Positions 23,701 through 23,937 of a stretch of 23,937 bases of DNA are shown one piece after another (within the stretch, counting starts at the first letter, position 1; each line of letters starts with the position of its first letter). The notes under the pieces are model-generated. The model had not been told where the DNA came from. It worked only from the letters and a program-made list of their open reading frames with translations, and searched no databases. The stretch is from an uncultured Oscillospiraceae bacterium (GTDB lineage Bacteria > Bacillota > Clostridia > Oscillospirales > Oscillospiraceae). Where the stretch lies: NCBI GenBank assembly GCA_900752305.1, contig CAADUV010000326.1, forward strand, positions 1 to 23,937, in the 5' to 3' direction. A program made the translations under genes and the position numbers.

Positions 23701-23937
23701 CCTGGAAGCTCCCTTCCTACAGGAGTGGGCGGCGCTCATCCAGCAGAAACAGGCGGAACGGAACCAGCTGCTCCAACAGCTCACCGGCTTGGCAGAGACT
23801 GTGGTGGGCGTGGACGGCGACGCCCTGCGCTTGACCGAGGGCGTGGAGGCACGCCTGAACATCCTCTCCCATCGGTTGGCGGAGCAGAGGATCGAGAAAA
23901 ATGTATATGAATTGCTGGCTATGCCCTATCTGACCGA
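20765..23937 (+). CDS. NRPS module Cy-A-PCP (3' part beyond window), cysteine-like code
   Basis: One open frame of at least 1057 codons that leaves the window. Cy-like domain, about 1-400: QQSYLRG (11-17), INGILADGLS (121-130, again NxxxxDxxS), then VCTSLV and TQTAQVWLE, less conserved than usual. A domain, about 420-905: A3 NTSGTPGEPKPA (566-577), A4 YCHDMALFDLYG (609-620), A5 GGPTETTIW (709-717), A7 YRTGD, A8 GRRDGQVKINGKRIE, A10 RNGKVDRKGL (Lys897). PCP, about 930-995: VIGGDSIQAIKL (Ser956). My hand alignment to GrsA gives code D612 M613 F616 N655 V682 G684 V708 I716 W717 K897, near DLYNLSLIWK for Cys. The region after 1000 is not recognised. Start ATG 20765 has AAGGGGG upstream. The A3 motif is altered (T-P-G and PKPA). 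Confidence 0.9.
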   Translation, partial: MKERIALNPMQQSYLRGREAKYGRFSKACFVYEYDPTKVEHARLVEALQRLPQLHPLLGAALDGETLVLGAGRLELQEAPLWEDGIEAQAEALFQQFTWSEQCLTQVTLVNGSHAYVVLCINGILADGLSHDRILETLERCCEGEPLEPVECSQAFLDYMETLRDEQHTPEQEQALEETMGQFPPAAELAIAEEFCTPEPQETGVRRQPIQASLWQAFQQKAAGQGVTAFPVLLTLVGKAIGQYTDQSNVVLNVPRTARMVPIDGIFQAVGMYSDFSLVLVDAAGSDVFAQAKTLSISLMEQQFQGQISGLDRLKAWKKSAPQAAAPFVCTSLVDGAYDSRLFTRRFVRTQTAQVWLELLLLRCGETVTLEAAYQPKVFPAAVVEQILCAVVADMEQLVHPVTETPEPVAQPHLPSLTDLLTERFSTYRDHPFLLWSKGQLTYGETDALATQLCQRLREAGLTPVDRVGILLPKSPLQAIASLASAKAGAAFLPLDLEYPPEMLSAIARRAELSLIVTEPALTEQAASCGVPCLTVEEGWLDAVPPQATMFQGYQWQPEDVLVIINTSGTPGEPKPAAIPSVGVVNCLLESQQRFSLTDTDRCIAITNYCHDMALFDLYGMIACGGSVVYPDGDKGKEPAHWAALMERYQVTFWNSVPAFMEMLAAEETTLTQALTSLRTVVMGGDFLPVSLVKQLKAEKPTLRIHSVGGPTETTIWNISHEITADDLKLDVIPYGKPFPNTTYFIRNAAGQPAPMGVIGEMCVAGVGVSAGYLGMPEKTEQAFPQWNHRRVYRTGDFGYFRADSNLMILGRRDGQVKINGKRIELPGIEAVLRAQPETNQVVVVKSAQSKKLTAFYTGTALEEDAWRTFAQERLPAYMVPSRFIWLEQLPLTRNGKVDRKGLTQYQLTPAGQPAQATEPTGHQTVTAQLIDLCRQLFPDEEIDENLNYYVIGGDSIQAIKLLSLIKRTLDVTLSAYDILEAPFLQEWAALIQQKQAERNQLLQQLTGLAETVVGVDGDALRLTEGVEARLNILSHRLAEQRIEKNVYELLAMPYLT

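Larger units (their letters stand above)
5919..23937 (+). other. Biosynthetic gene cluster with dissociated carrier-protein assembly line
   Basis: From the operator to the end of the window all 17 genes point the same way, and most neighbours overlap (ATGA or up to 17 bases) or are less than 25 bases apart; the only larger gap is 88 bases. They comprise one regulator, one PPTase, two AMP ligases, three free carrier proteins, one fused NRPS module, a free Cy-like domain, one aaRS-like ligase, one PP-loop enzyme, one KASIII-like enzyme, two thioesterases, one GNAT and an ABC exporter. The cluster is not complete at its 3' end. Confidence 0.75.

Overview
The window looks like chromosome of a GC-rich Firmicute, most likely a gut Clostridia (Oscillospiraceae/Lachnospiraceae-type). 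The reasons are a TnpV/DUF6809 transposon-passenger pair, a C_GCAxxG_C_C protein, Shine-Dalgarno sites before most genes and GC-rich codon use in the core genes. The species cannot be named from sequence alone. No rRNA, tRNA or CRISPR array was seen.

Region 1 (1-3833) is AT-rich and holds a two-gene Gabija-type anti-phage locus: an OLD-family ATPase-TOPRIM nuclease (GajA-like, 86-2076) and a UvrD-like helicase (GajB-like, 2091-3833). The gajA frame is broken at an AG dinucleotide repeat (358-363). A strong hairpin at 3848-3879 closes the locus. Region 2 (3896-4757) holds TnpV and a DUF6809 gene with an internal stop, both on the minus strand, so the defence genes probably arrived with a mobile element. 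Region 3 (4758-5786, minus strand) is a small operon of an O6-alkylguanine-DNA methyltransferase and a cysteine-rich C_GCAxxG_C_C protein.

Region 4 (5919 to the end, plus strand, GC-rich) is one long, tightly packed biosynthetic operon that runs off the window. A consensus promoter (5958-5986) is preceded by two GTTTGCA repeats exactly 21 bp apart, as expected for a LytTR regulator, and the first gene is a stand-alone LytTR regulator. Then follow: Sfp-type phosphopantetheinyl transferase, type II thioesterase, KASIII-like enzyme lacking the usual catalytic His, acyl-AMP ligase, acyl carrier protein, ABC ATPase and FtsX permease, a class II aaRS-like amino acid:[carrier protein] ligase, a PP-loop ATPase, a second carrier protein, a GNAT gene with an internal amber codon, an alpha/beta hydrolase thioesterase with a Cys nucleophile, an aryl-acid AMP ligase, a stand-alone heterocyclization-like domain, a third carrier protein, and an NRPS module (Cy-A-PCP) whose hand-read specificity code resembles cysteine.

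Read together, region 4 appears to be a dissociated assembly line for a secreted small molecule. PPTase primes several free carrier proteins. One ligase/KASIII/ACP set supplies an acyl unit, and an aaRS-like enzyme charges a carrier with an amino acid. An aryl-AMP ligase plus free Cy and PCP starts an aryl-Cys (thiazoline-like) line. The PP-loop enzyme, GNAT and Cys thioesterase tailor or release, and the ABC transporter exports. The combination, rather than any one gene, is the candidate undescribed system. The product is inferred, not shown.
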